From C00003060 sp964440795 (lineage in GTDB: Bacteria > Desulfobacterota > Desulfobacteria > Desulfobacterales > C00003060): 64,000 nucleotides of DNA. Shown in pieces: positions 42,679 through 51,777 of this stretch. A program made the translations under genes and the position numbers. The stretch is from the NCBI GenBank assembly GCA_964440795.1, contig CAYTTQ010000006.1, positions 1 through 64,000 on the forward strand, in the 5' to 3' direction. The notes under the pieces were generated by a model, which searched no databases, was not told the origin of the DNA, and saw only the letters and a program-made list of their open reading frames with translations. How positions within the stretch are numbered: the stretch's first letter is position 1; every line of letters starts with the position of its first letter.

Positions 42679-43395
42679 TTACTCTCCGACACAGGTCCCC
42701 ACGCGTTCACCACACACCGCACGCTTAAGATTGCCTTGTACAGTGAGGTTGAACACAATCACCGGTAACTGGTTATCCATTGCCAAGGAAACCGCGGTGG
42801 CGTCCATGACTTTTAATTGACGCTTCAGGACTTCCAGATAACTCAGCGAATCTATCTTTTTGGCGTCCTTGTTGGTCACAGGATCCGCATCGTAAACCCC
42901 GTCCACTTTCGTCCCCTTCATTAACACATCAGCTCGAATCTCTTGAGCCCTGAGGGCCGCCGCCGTGTCGGTCGTGAAATAGGGATTTCCGGTGCCTGCA
43001 GCAAATATCACCGTTCGACCCTTTTCCAAATGCCGAATGGCTCTTCTCATAATATAGGGCTCCGCGATGGCCGACATTTCAATAGCCGTTTGAACCCGCG
43101 TTTGGACTCCCTTTTTTTCCAGTGCATCCTGGAGGGCGATGCTATTGATCACCGTGGCCAGCATGCCAATATGATCGGCAGCGGACCGGTCGATCCCGTA
43201 GGACGCCGCCGCCACGCCCCTAAAAATATTGCCGCCTCCGACGACCAGGGCGATCTGGATCCCCAAATCGTAAACCGACCTCAACTCTCCGGACACGTAA
43301 TCAAGCATCTCAGAGCTGATACCGAAACGGCTCTCGCCCATCAACGCTTCACCGCTCAGCTTTACCATTACCCTCTTAAACTTTGGTCCGGGCAT
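42679..43395 (-). CDS. pyrH: Uridylate kinase (UMP kinase)
   Basis: Hexameric bacterial enzyme phosphorylating UMP to UDP. Recognised by KRVMVKLSGEALMGESRFGI, IALVVGGGNIFRG, MLATVINSIALQDALEKKGV, GRTVIFAAGTGNPYFTTDTAAALRA and TKVDGVYDADP. Length 238 residues. It lies in the conserved order rpsB-tsf-pyrH-frr. The 140-base gap from tsf holds a 19-base tandem repeat. Confidence 0.97.
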   Translation of the reverse strand: MPGPKFKRVMVKLSGEALMGESRFGISSEMLDYVSGELRSVYDLGIQIALVVGGGNIFRGVAAASYGIDRSAADHIGMLATVINSIALQDALEKKGVQTRVQTAIEMSAIAEPYIMRRAIRHLEKGRTVIFAAGTGNPYFTTDTAAALRAQEIRADVLMKGTKVDGVYDADPVTNKDAKKIDSLSYLEVLKRQLKVMDATAVSLAMDNQLPVIVFNLTVQGNLKRAVCGERVGTCVGE

Positions 43396-43472
43396 ATATC
43401 CCCTCCCGCTGCCGACTCAACCAGCATCCGAGAAAAAACCGATATCTCTACGTCGTTTAACTGAAGCACTGT

Positions 43473-43548
43473 ACCGGGTTACTCACCCCCCACCGGGTTA
43501 CTCACCACCCACCGGGTTACTCACCACCCACCGGGTTACTCACCACCC
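43473..43548. repeat. 19-bp tandem repeat, four copies, spanning the end of tsf
   Basis: Units of 19 bases start at 43473, 43492, 43511 and 43530 (ACCGGGTTACTCACCACCC; the first has CCCCCC at its end). The unit at 43530 contains the last codons and stop of tsf on the minus strand, so the array is a serial duplication of the gene's 3' end, leaving three further copies of the Gly-Gly-Glu-stop stretch in the tsf-pyrH spacer. Confidence 0.95.
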
Positions 43549-44135
43549 AATTGATACCGGGTAAACCGTCTTATGGAAATGTTTTCTCCGGTTTTGGACA
43601 CCATTTCATGCACAAGATCCTTGATGGTAATATCGCTGTTTTTGACAAAGACCTGCTCCATCAAGCAGGCTTCCTTATAGAACTTTTCCATCTTGCCTTT
43701 TATGATCTTGTCCAGAATATTTTCCGGCTTGCCCGTGTCCTGTGCCTGTTGCCTGTAAATGTCCTCTTCCCTTCTGAGGATCTCCTGGTCGATATCCTCC
43801 CGATCGATCCCCAAGGGTTTCATCGCGGCGATATGCATGGCAATGTCTTTGGCGAAGGCTTTGAATTCCTCTGTTTTACCCACAAAATCCGTCTCACAGT
43901 TTACTTCCACCAAGACACCAAGCTTGTCCCCGGCATGGATATATGAACTGATTACACCCTCCGAGGTCTCCCTTCCTGCACGCTTCAAGGCCGTCGCCAG
44001 CCCTTTTTGCCGCAAAAAGTCGACCGCCTTTTCCAGGTCCCCCCCTGACTCTTCCAGCGCTTCTTTACAATCCATAATGCCGGCACTGGTACGGCCTCTT
44101 AGTTCTTTCACCAGTTTTGCGTCGATATCAGCCAT
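43536..44135 (-). CDS. tsf: Elongation factor Ts
   Basis: Nucleotide exchange factor for EF-Tu. It has the short (199-residue) form: VKELRGRTSAGIMDCKEALEESGGDLEKAVDFLRQKGL is the UBA-type N-terminal domain, then EGVISSYIHAGDKLGVLVEVNCETDFV in the core. E. coli EF-Ts is about 280 residues, but ~200-residue forms are common in Deltaproteobacteria. The start overlaps the rpsB stop by one base. The final codons lie in the innermost unit of the 19-base tandem repeat. Confidence 0.97.
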   Translation of the reverse strand: MADIDAKLVKELRGRTSAGIMDCKEALEESGGDLEKAVDFLRQKGLATALKRAGRETSEGVISSYIHAGDKLGVLVEVNCETDFVGKTEEFKAFAKDIAMHIAAMKPLGIDREDIDQEILRREEDIYRQQAQDTGKPENILDKIIKGKMEKFYKEACLMEQVFVKNSDITIKDLVHEMVSKTGENISIRRFTRYQLGGE

Positions 44136-45007
44136 TATGCTCCCTCCGTTGCTTCCTCGGTTGCACCCCCTTCGGTATCACCGGAAGTCTCCGATTTCTT
44201 TCTAACCACCTCCACCACAGGGCCCCGGTCACCCTCAACCGCGGGGGCTGTTTCAGCCGCCGCTTCGGATTCCGTGCCTTCCTCTGCAGCTTCCTTGTCC
44301 GTCTCCGCCCGAAGGCGCTCTTCTCTTCGCTTACGGCCCTCGATACACGCATCGGCCATCCTGGAAGTCATCAGCCGAATCGCCCTGATGGCGTCGTCAT
44401 TTCCCGGAATAATATAATCGATTTCATCGGGATCACAGTTCGAATCTACAATCGCCACCACGGGAATGCCCAAGCGCCTGGCCTCACGAACGGCGATCGC
44501 CTCGTTTTTGCAATCGACGACAAACACCGCCCCGGGCAGTTGTTTCATGTAACGAATACCGCCCAGGTTGTTATCCAGTTTCAGCCTTTCTTTTTCCAGT
44601 TGGGTTTGTTCTTTCTTGGGAAAGCGGCTGATACTGCCATCCGCAAAAATGCCCGCAAGATAATTCAAGCGGTCAATACTGTGTTTAACGGTTTGAAAGT
44701 TGGTCAACATGCCCCCAAGCCACCGATTGTGTACGTAAAACATCTCACATCGATTGCTTTCTTCGAAAATGGCGTCTCGGGCCTGTTTTTTGGTGCCCAC
44801 GAACAACACCGATTCACCCTTCGCCACCGTCTCTACGATAAAGTCGTAGGCCTTTTTGAACATCCGAACGGTCTGCTGAAGATCGATAATGTAAATGCCG
44901 TTACGAGCGCCAAAGATATAGCGCTTCATCTTGGGGTTCCATCGCCTGGTTTGATGCCCAAAATGGACACCGGCTTCCAACAATTCCTTCATGGTAACAT
45001 AAGACAT
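44135..45007 (-). CDS. rpsB: 30S ribosomal protein S2
   Basis: Small-subunit ribosomal protein needed for translation initiation. Family text is complete: MKELLEAGVHFGHQTRRWNPKMKRYIFGARNGIYIIDLQ, FVGTKKQARDAI and DSNCDPDEIDYIIPGNDDAIRAIRL. The 290 residues include an acidic, low-complexity C-terminal extension of about 60 residues beyond the usual ~230, rich in Glu, Ala and Thr. GGAGG precedes the ATG at 45007. It heads the rpsB-tsf-pyrH-frr operon. Confidence 0.97.
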   Translation of the reverse strand: MSYVTMKELLEAGVHFGHQTRRWNPKMKRYIFGARNGIYIIDLQQTVRMFKKAYDFIVETVAKGESVLFVGTKKQARDAIFEESNRCEMFYVHNRWLGGMLTNFQTVKHSIDRLNYLAGIFADGSISRFPKKEQTQLEKERLKLDNNLGGIRYMKQLPGAVFVVDCKNEAIAVREARRLGIPVVAIVDSNCDPDEIDYIIPGNDDAIRAIRLMTSRMADACIEGRKRREERLRAETDKEAAEEGTESEAAAETAPAVEGDRGPVVEVVRKKSETSGDTEGGATEEATEGA

Positions 45008-45217
45008 TTTCTTCCTCCTTCCGGTTTACCCGCCACCTCCGTCCTACCCGCTTTTCACCTGAAACTCCTGTCTCAGGCACCCAAAAAGAGGGTCGAGAGG
45101 CGTGTGATTTACGAAATTTTCCTTTTTACCATACAACGGTATCCTTGACAACCTAATTTGGACGGCTTTTTACGACGTCATCAATCCTGGCACCCTTCGG
45201 GGGGTCATCCAAACGGC

Positions 45218-45256
45218 AAAAAGCCCGGCTCCCCTCGGGGCGGAAACCGGGCTTTC
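45218..45256 (-). terminator. Intrinsic terminator of the CsgG-like gene
   Basis: On the minus strand AAAGCCCGG and CCGGGCTTTTT form a 9-base stem enclosing an inner GC-rich pairing (CCCCGAGGGG) and end in a T run. It lies 27 bases past the stop of the CsgG-like gene and separates it from rpsB, whose promoter must lie at about 45010-45215. Confidence 0.8.
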
Positions 45257-45282
45257 ACAATTACCACAAACCAAATGTAGAC

Positions 45283-46032
45283 TTAATAATGATAAAACTT
45301 TTCCGGGGTCTTGGTTACGATAAAATCCACCGCGGCACCAAGGGCGATCCGGACGGCTTTTTCCATAGAACTGTTGGAATATCCCCCAAGGCCGCCACCG
45401 ACGCTCGAGCCCACGAGGAGACCTCCCAGCTTCGTATCCCTGGCCTCGCCTTCTACGCTGGTCGCCGCCACGATACGCGATGTCCGGGTATCCACCACCC
45501 GGAGGTCAATGGCGACGTGAGACTTTTTCAACCCCCCGGCAACCGCGCCGGCCACACGGCCGAAGATACCGCCAATGCCGCCGCCGACGCCGCCGGATGC
45601 CGGTTCAAACTCCGTTATGGCACCCGTCACGATCAATTCCGCGCCTTCAATCTCGCCGATGGCCGCCGCCGTCTCTCCTTTTACGCGGCCGGACGCCCCC
45701 AGATCCTGCTCCGCCATAACCTCATCCAGCATTTGTCTTTCCAACACGATGTACCGATTTGTGTTGAACAGCGCCGTGGCAAGCATGTCCCGCATTCCAT
45801 CGCCGATTTCCGCATTCCACCAGTTGCGGAGCCCTCCCCCTTTTGCCGTCTTGTCCGTAAACATGGAAACGGCGATTCTGGCCTTGGGACCATCGTAGGC
45901 CTCGGATCGCGCCTCACCGATGCTCGCCCCGCCCTCTCCGCTGGTTACCTTGGCCGTAGGCGTAGACTGACACCCCCATAATGCGCACAGAACGACCAAC
46001 ACGCTCACCACCGACAAAACTCTTCTCGTCAT
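45283..46032 (-). CDS. CsgG-family lipoprotein
   Basis: A 249-residue protein with a lipoprotein signal peptide ending LCALWGC (Cys about 21), so it is likely lipid-anchored. The mature part resembles CsgG/curli-assembly and related penicillin-binding-activator folds: ARIAVSMFTDKT, GDGMRDMLATALFNTNRYIVLERQMLDEVMAEQ and GAELIVTGAITEF. CsgG forms an outer-membrane secretion pore, but stand-alone members of this superfamily exist and no curli subunit genes are near. Glycine-rich loops at about 147-165 and 215-227 are unusual. The start at 46032 is set by AAGGAGG six bases before the ATG. Confidence 0.82.
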   Translation of the reverse strand: MTRRVLSVVSVLVVLCALWGCQSTPTAKVTSGEGGASIGEARSEAYDGPKARIAVSMFTDKTAKGGGLRNWWNAEIGDGMRDMLATALFNTNRYIVLERQMLDEVMAEQDLGASGRVKGETAAAIGEIEGAELIVTGAITEFEPASGGVGGGIGGIFGRVAGAVAGGLKKSHVAIDLRVVDTRTSRIVAATSVEGEARDTKLGGLLVGSSVGGGLGGYSNSSMEKAVRIALGAAVDFIVTKTPEKFYHY

Positions 46033-46229
46033 CGCCAACCTCCTTCAATGTATAATGGTTTTAATAGAGTCGACACCCTCGCTCAGGTTGCGTACCTGCT
46101 ACCAAAGATGCCGAAAGAATTCAACAATAAAGAAGTGTCGTACCATCACCTTATGCCTCGGTGAATGCGAAATTAGTGCCAAACGTCGACTTCACGGTCG
46201 GAATCCGGATACCGATTTTCCGGAAATGC

Positions 46230-47246
46230 TTATGAACGACCGGACTTTGAATAGGCATCGAGATCAAGACGCGCATGTTCTTTTTGCAAAAACCTATGAT
46301 ACCCCACGGCGGCTATCATCGCCGCGTTGTCCGAACAAAGGGCAAGCCCCGGAATATAAACCTGAACGCCGTTGCGACTCGCCTCCTCTTGAATCCGCTG
46401 CCGAAGTCTACCGTTTGCCGCAACGCCCCCCACCACTGCCAAGTGTCGGCATCCTTTGACCTCGGCCGCCCGTACCGCTTTGTGAACCAAGACGTCTACC
46501 ACCGCTTCCTGAAACCCGGCGGCCACATCTTCAAACCGAACCGAGACGTCTGCCGCCTGTTCCGTTACAACTTGCCCCTTTACAAAACGAGCAACCGCCG
46601 TTTTGATCCCGCTGAAACTGAAATCAAAATTTCCATTGTTCATGAGGGCTCGGGGGAATTTGAGCTTTGCCGGATCCCCTTTCTGGGCAAGGGCCTCGAT
46701 CACCCCGCCTCCCGGATACCCCAAACCCATGACTTTGGCGACCTTATCAAATGCCTCCCCGGCCGCATCGTCCCTTGTTTGCCCCATCCGCTCACTTTTG
46801 GTGGGACTCAATACAAATTCAACGTTTGTGTGCCCCCCCGATGCCAGCAGGGCGACAAAAGGGTATGGCGGCGGGTTCGGTTCGAGACAGACGGAGACCA
46901 AATGACCTTGGAGATGATCCACCCCGACCAGGGGCAGTTTCCGGGCATAGGCGAAGGCCTTGGCGAAGGAAAGGCCCACGAGCAGGGCACCGACCAGTCC
47001 GGGCCCACAGGTTACCGCCACCCCATCCAGATCGGTCAAGCCCATATCGGCCTTGGTTAAAGCCTCTCGAACAACCGCCACAATCTTCTCGATGTGTTTT
47101 CGCGACGCCAGCTCGGGAACGACACCACCGTAGACATGATGGGTGGCCACCTGAGACCAAACCACATTCGATCGAATCCACCGCCCCTCCGACACAATCG
47201 CCGCGGCGGTCTCATCACAAGATGTCTCAATACCGAGTATGTTCAT
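46230..47246 (-). CDS. tsaD: tRNA N6-adenosine threonylcarbamoyltransferase
   Basis: Transfers threonylcarbamoyl to A37 of tRNAs reading ANN codons, with TsaB and TsaE. It has the ASKHA fold MNILGIETSCDETAAAIV, metal-binding DHLQGH (HMEGH in E. coli), LLASGGHTN and VVGGVAANGRLR. Length 338 residues. About 250 bases separate it from the divergent PPDK-like gene, and about 200 bases from the CsgG-like gene downstream. Confidence 0.96.
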   Translation of the reverse strand: MNILGIETSCDETAAAIVSEGRWIRSNVVWSQVATHHVYGGVVPELASRKHIEKIVAVVREALTKADMGLTDLDGVAVTCGPGLVGALLVGLSFAKAFAYARKLPLVGVDHLQGHLVSVCLEPNPPPYPFVALLASGGHTNVEFVLSPTKSERMGQTRDDAAGEAFDKVAKVMGLGYPGGGVIEALAQKGDPAKLKFPRALMNNGNFDFSFSGIKTAVARFVKGQVVTEQAADVSVRFEDVAAGFQEAVVDVLVHKAVRAAEVKGCRHLAVVGGVAANGRLRQRIQEEASRNGVQVYIPGLALCSDNAAMIAAVGYHRFLQKEHARLDLDAYSKSGRS

Positions 47247-47339
47247 CCACCTTGAACCTCAACACTATACCCCCTGAAAGACTCCTAGCATATGAACAAT
47301 ACGGGACAAGATCAAGGCAAATGACCTACGGGTTTTTTC

Positions 47340-47368
47340 TTGACAAGATTCCAATAAACTTCATAGTT
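47340..47368 (+). promoter_or_regulatory. Possible promoter of the PPDK-like/GAPDH operon
   Basis: TTGACA (47340-47345), then ATAGTT (47363-47368) after 17 bases. The -10 is poor and the distance to the first ATG is about 130 bases, so this is tentative. Confidence 0.35.
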
Positions 47369-47500
47369 TGAATGATGAACGGGCCCGCCTTCTTCGGGAC
47401 TTGTCGATAATAGCCATCAGGCGAGAATCTTCATAAACACTAAACGGTTACCCCTTACTGAATCCAGGGCTTCTCATATGATACTTCATGTAATACATGC

Positions 47501-50500
47501 ATGGCCCCGATTTCAAACCCTCGAACTGCGGTCATGAACACCACCGCTTCAAAAGCCGGCTGTTCGGCACGTACCGCCAACATGCCGGGCTTGAAATCAA
47601 AGGCCCTTCAGGTCAACCTGGAAGAAACGGATCAGACGGTCACCATCGATCCCCGTTATACGCCCATGTTGGAGGCGGTGGAATCACTGCCGGGACTCGT
47701 CCAGCAGACCCATGCCCTCCTTTGCGAGCTGAATCATCCGTTCAAGAACTGGGCCTACGTGGTTCAGGAATTACGCAATTATGCACTTAGAAACTTCCAT
47801 GTATATCAAAACCATCCGAAAGCACCTCAGGTCGTTGACGTCATCCTTCAGGAATGGATGGGTGCGGTCAGGAATTCTACGGACAAATCCGTCCACACCA
47901 TGGCCCTGGACAACATCGTCTACCTCGTCGAAAAGATCCTCCAAGAAACCGAAGGAAATCAACATGATTTTTTGCTGGTTTTTTCACAAATTTTCCAAGA
48001 CCTTGCCAATCTGCCTGCCGAGTCTTTCTTTTTGTTTTGCCGGGGGTACTACCAAGTAAAGCGAATCGGCCGGATCGCCGTCGAATTGGATGAAGACAGC
48101 TTCGATTTTACCAATTTCAACGCATTGTTAAGAAAAACCCTGCACGTGGCTTACCATTTTTGGCTCTCCCAGGAAGATCCGTCCAAGTGGTTTAGTGTCG
48201 AATCCGATACGCCGGGCGAAGAAATGGTCCCGGAGGTGCTGTTTGAAGACATTTCTCATGCTCGAATCAGCCGGGCCGAAGAAGAATTAGACCGGATTAG
48301 CGGCCGGGAGAGGGAAAAGACACAACTCCAAAGACTGCTGACGTTGCCCGACTATTTTGACATCGTTCGCTCCTATAAGGAACTGCCCGCGCGGATTGAA
48401 CGCCACGAAACCGGCACCCGCCGAACCGGACTCATCAAGACCTTGCGCACCCTTCTTAAAATTATTGAAACCAGGGGGTTGTCGGCCATTCATGAAGATG
48501 CCTTGAGCAGACTCAACCGGTGCCTCGCCGGCATCATCCATTTAAAAAAGGATGAAAAGGCGGAAATTCTCCTTGGAGATACCTTTGAGGCCTTGCGGCA
48601 AAGTGTGCGGAAACTTCCCGAAGCCGCTCTTCAGGCGCTCGAAAATATTGGAAAAGAAATATTCGAAAGTAACGACAGTGACTTGGTTGAACTCTTCATT
48701 CAACATACCATCGGTTTAGGATTTCAACATCCCGATGTCCAAGGGACAACCAATCAGTGGAAAGTACAAGTCAATCCGGCCCATCTGACCAACATCAAGG
48801 TCTGGCTGCACCTCATCGAGAATAATCCGAAATGGAGCAAGCGGTTGATCTCGGCCTTGATCATCAATCTCAGGCTGGCCGGTCTCTACCTGAAAGACAC
48901 GGACCTGTTCCAAAAAGAAATCAGCCTTTTTCTAAACAGCCCGATCGGCCCGGTCTATAATCTGGCCAAGCAACTCGCCAAATTATTCCCCGTCTATTTC
49001 AATGAAATCAACGCCGAAGGCGACTTGAGAGACGTCTCTACGGAACTCGATGAACTCACCAAGCGAGAAGACCGGTTGATTCACTTTCTCCGAAAGCAGT
49101 CTCACGTAGAAAGCAACAACCTGCTTATCGACTTCGCATTGGCCATTATAGACTTCTGGTTCACGAGAGACAAAACGGCCCTGCGCCCGTTTGTCCCCGC
49201 CGAGATCTTGTCGGAGATACCCGAGAGCGGCACTTATATCGACGGGGTCCAGCGTGTCGTGAGCCGACTTTTCCAAGCTGTCGGCGTAGAAAACGGCCGG
49301 GACCTCCTCGATTATGACATGGCGGTGATTCAAGACCACCTCACGGGCGTTGCCGACGATCTGGCCCGGGACAAGCAACGGGTTCTGCTTCTCATACGTT
49401 TTCTCAAGCTGCTCGATCAGAAGTACCAGCTGGTTCGCTTTGAAACCGACAGCTTGTTGGACACAGCCGTCCAAAAAGAATTGCCCAAGACGGATCACCT
49501 CAAAAAGGCCCTTCAAAGCGGTGATCTGGTCACCCGTTTACAGGGCATCCTTGATTATCTAAAACTCCTGAAGCAGATTATTCTTTCCCCGGAACAGTTT
49601 CGGATCTCGGAAGATATCTACCACAAGCGTCACATTGCGGCGGACATCCCCTCAATGTATGGAACCTACCAGGAACGAAAATTCGACGCCCTTGGTCTGT
49701 CCTTCCGCTTGGAAAACCTGACCAACCTCCTGTTTGAAAAACTCTTGGCCTCCATTAACCTTGCGTTTCTAACACGAACGACGTTTTCAAAGATATCCGA
49801 CTGTTTGCACTTGCTGGTCCAGGCAATGGAACTCGACGGCATTGTAACCACACCGCTTGAGAACTGCTTAAACCTCCTCACCCGGGCGATTGAGTTGAGA
49901 CGCTTTTCCTTTTCGCAGTACCTGGACATATTTCGCCAGTTCTCACGGGCGGAACAACGCATACTGAGCACTCATTACACCAGTGTGTACGAGGAGAATC
50001 TCAAAGTCATTATCGGACAACTGGATACCGAAAAGCTTCTTCCCAAGTATTCGGTCAATCCGGGCAAAGACACACCTGAAGAAGTGGTCACGAAGGTCTC
50101 TGAAACCTTTTTCCGGGACGTTGTGGCCGGCACCTTCGGCTTCCAGTACCTGGACGCCTTTGTCAGCAATGTCATCCATACGCTTTCCCGGGAATCCGAG
50201 GAACTCAGCGGACACGATTTGGACCTATTGCTCAGCTACGATCCCTCAAGGACGATATCCAAAATCCAGCGTCCCGAGCCTTCCTTGGGAGATCCGATCA
50301 CGTTGGGCAGCAAGGGATACAATCTGACCCGTCTGGGAGCTTTAGGAATGCCTGTCCCGAAAGGATTCATCATAACAACCGAGGTCTTCCGGTGCTTCAA
50401 CGCCATCCAGGCCTTTGAGAAGGCCAATGAACACTTACAGGAAAAGCTTCTCCTTGAAATTGAAGACCTGGAAATCGACGGCCATCGGCGTTTTGGGGAC

Positions 50501-51763
50501 CGTGACAACCCGCTCCTCCTATCGGTTCGCAGTGGCTCCGCCGTTTCCATGCCGGGAATGATGAATACCTTTCTCAACGTCGGTTTAAACGAAGAAATCG
50601 TCGAAGGGTTAATCAAAAAAACGGGAAACCCGTGGTTCGCTTGGGACAATTATCGCCGTTTCCTCCAGTCCTGGGGAATGTCTTACGGGATGGAGCGGGA
50701 TATGTTCGATGCCATTATCGGCGCTTTCAAGGCCAGGCACGGCGTGGGGCGAAAAAGCCACTTTACACCTGACCAGATGCGCCAAATCGCCCTGGAATAC
50801 AAGAAAACCCTGTATCAGGAAGCCGTCCTGTTTACCGATGATCCTCATGAACAATTATTCCATGCCATCCGGCAGGTGATCTGTTCCTGGAATTCCCAGA
50901 CAGCCGTCACGTATCGGGATATAATGGGGATATCCAACGACTGGGGCACCGCCGTGATCGTTCAGGCAATGGTTTTCGGTAACCTTCATAATCGGGCGGG
51001 ATCGGGTGTTGTCTTTACACACAATCCTCAAACACCAAACGACAAGGTCGTACTCTGGGGAGATTACACGGCGGGAAACCAAGGCGAGGATGTCGTCTCA
51101 GGCCTGGTGAGAACCGATTCGATTTCCTTGGAACAGACGATGGCCTTAGGCAGAGAGCAAGACAATCCGTTGGAAAGGGCACTTCCGGACGTATACAAAG
51201 CATTACGGGAAATCGCCAAGACCTTGATTTATGAAAAAGGCTGGAGTGCCCAGGAGATTGAGTTCACCTTCGAGGGGCCTTCCGCGGATCGGCTCTATCT
51301 GCTCCAATCCCGTGACATGGAAGTCAGCCACGCGGGACAAGTCGCTACGTTCGTGCCTTCCGACGCCCTAAGAAACGCCATCTTGACCAAGGGGGTCGGT
51401 GTGGGCGGCGGGGCTATCTCCGGACGGATCGCCTTTTCCTATGACGATATCGAGTCTTTTCGGGCCAAAGACCCCGATACGCCTATTATTCTGGTTCGCT
51501 TCGACACCGTTCCGGATGACCTTCGCGAGATATCCGCCGCGGACGGGCTCTTGACCAGCAGGGGCGGTGCGACGTCACATGCCTCTATTGTCGCCCATCA
51601 GTTGAAGAAAACGTGCGTGGTCGGCTGTTCCAAACTGGTCGTTCACGAAAAGGACGGATACGGGACCGTCAACGGGAAAACGATTCGATGCGGAGACTTC
51701 CTGAGTATAGACGGCCAAAACGGCTTCGTCTATAAGGGGCAACATGACATTATTCTCAAATAA
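47501..51763 (+). CDS. PPDK-like protein with a 925-residue N-terminal region and no PEP/pyruvate barrel
   Basis: A 1420-residue cytoplasmic protein. Residues ~927-1310 match the nucleotide-binding domain of pyruvate phosphate dikinase (LGSKGYNLTRLGALGMPVPKGF, SVRSGSAVSMPGMMNTFLNVGL, NDWGTAVIVQAMVFGN). Residues ~1320-1420 match the phosphohistidine domain (SRGGATSHASIVAHQ, His about 1360). The protein then ends, lacking the C-terminal PEP/pyruvate barrel and its CGEHGG cysteine present in the complete enzyme at 324-3113. The first ~925 residues are helical and unrecognised. It could phosphorylate its own histidine and pass the phosphate to another acceptor, but that is inference. The start is uncertain (47501 or 47534; neither has a clear ribosome binding site). 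GAPDH follows after 14 bases. Confidence 0.85.
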   Translation: MAPISNPRTAVMNTTASKAGCSARTANMPGLKSKALQVNLEETDQTVTIDPRYTPMLEAVESLPGLVQQTHALLCELNHPFKNWAYVVQELRNYALRNFHVYQNHPKAPQVVDVILQEWMGAVRNSTDKSVHTMALDNIVYLVEKILQETEGNQHDFLLVFSQIFQDLANLPAESFFLFCRGYYQVKRIGRIAVELDEDSFDFTNFNALLRKTLHVAYHFWLSQEDPSKWFSVESDTPGEEMVPEVLFEDISHARISRAEEELDRISGREREKTQLQRLLTLPDYFDIVRSYKELPARIERHETGTRRTGLIKTLRTLLKIIETRGLSAIHEDALSRLNRCLAGIIHLKKDEKAEILLGDTFEALRQSVRKLPEAALQALENIGKEIFESNDSDLVELFIQHTIGLGFQHPDVQGTTNQWKVQVNPAHLTNIKVWLHLIENNPKWSKRLISALIINLRLAGLYLKDTDLFQKEISLFLNSPIGPVYNLAKQLAKLFPVYFNEINAEGDLRDVSTELDELTKREDRLIHFLRKQSHVESNNLLIDFALAIIDFWFTRDKTALRPFVPAEILSEIPESGTYIDGVQRVVSRLFQAVGVENGRDLLDYDMAVIQDHLTGVADDLARDKQRVLLLIRFLKLLDQKYQLVRFETDSLLDTAVQKELPKTDHLKKALQSGDLVTRLQGILDYLKLLKQIILSPEQFRISEDIYHKRHIAADIPSMYGTYQERKFDALGLSFRLENLTNLLFEKLLASINLAFLTRTTFSKISDCLHLLVQAMELDGIVTTPLENCLNLLTRAIELRRFSFSQYLDIFRQFSRAEQRILSTHYTSVYEENLKVIIGQLDTEKLLPKYSVNPGKDTPEEVVTKVSETFFRDVVAGTFGFQYLDAFVSNVIHTLSRESEELSGHDLDLLLSYDPSRTISKIQRPEPSLGDPITLGSKGYNLTRLGALGMPVPKGFIITTEVFRCFNAIQAFEKANEHLQEKLLLEIEDLEIDGHRRFGDRDNPLLLSVRSGSAVSMPGMMNTFLNVGLNEEIVEGLIKKTGNPWFAWDNYRRFLQSWGMSYGMERDMFDAIIGAFKARHGVGRKSHFTPDQMRQIALEYKKTLYQEAVLFTDDPHEQLFHAIRQVICSWNSQTAVTYRDIMGISNDWGTAVIVQAMVFGNLHNRAGSGVVFTHNPQTPNDKVVLWGDYTAGNQGEDVVSGLVRTDSISLEQTMALGREQDNPLERALPDVYKALREIAKTLIYEKGWSAQEIEFTFEGPSADRLYLLQSRDMEVSHAGQVATFVPSDALRNAILTKGVGVGGGAISGRIAFSYDDIESFRAKDPDTPIILVRFDTVPDDLREISAADGLLTSRGGATSHASIVAHQLKKTCVVGCSKLVVHEKDGYGTVNGKTIRCGDFLSIDGQNGFVYKGQHDIILK

Positions 51764-51777
51764 GGAGGAATCTTATC

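Noticed and set aside
44117..45148. Long open frame of 343 codons on the plus strand opposite rpsB
   Set aside because: It is antisense to rpsB and tsf, has no family resemblance and no ribosome binding site; a frame shadow of a highly biased gene.
45008..45215. rpsB leader promoter and S2 autoregulatory RNA
   Set aside because: A small stem (CCTGA/TCAGG) and weak -10 candidates exist on the minus strand, but none is clear enough to call.
45283..46032. Curli secretion system
   Set aside because: Only a CsgG-like lipoprotein is present; no csgA, csgB, csgE or csgF genes are near.
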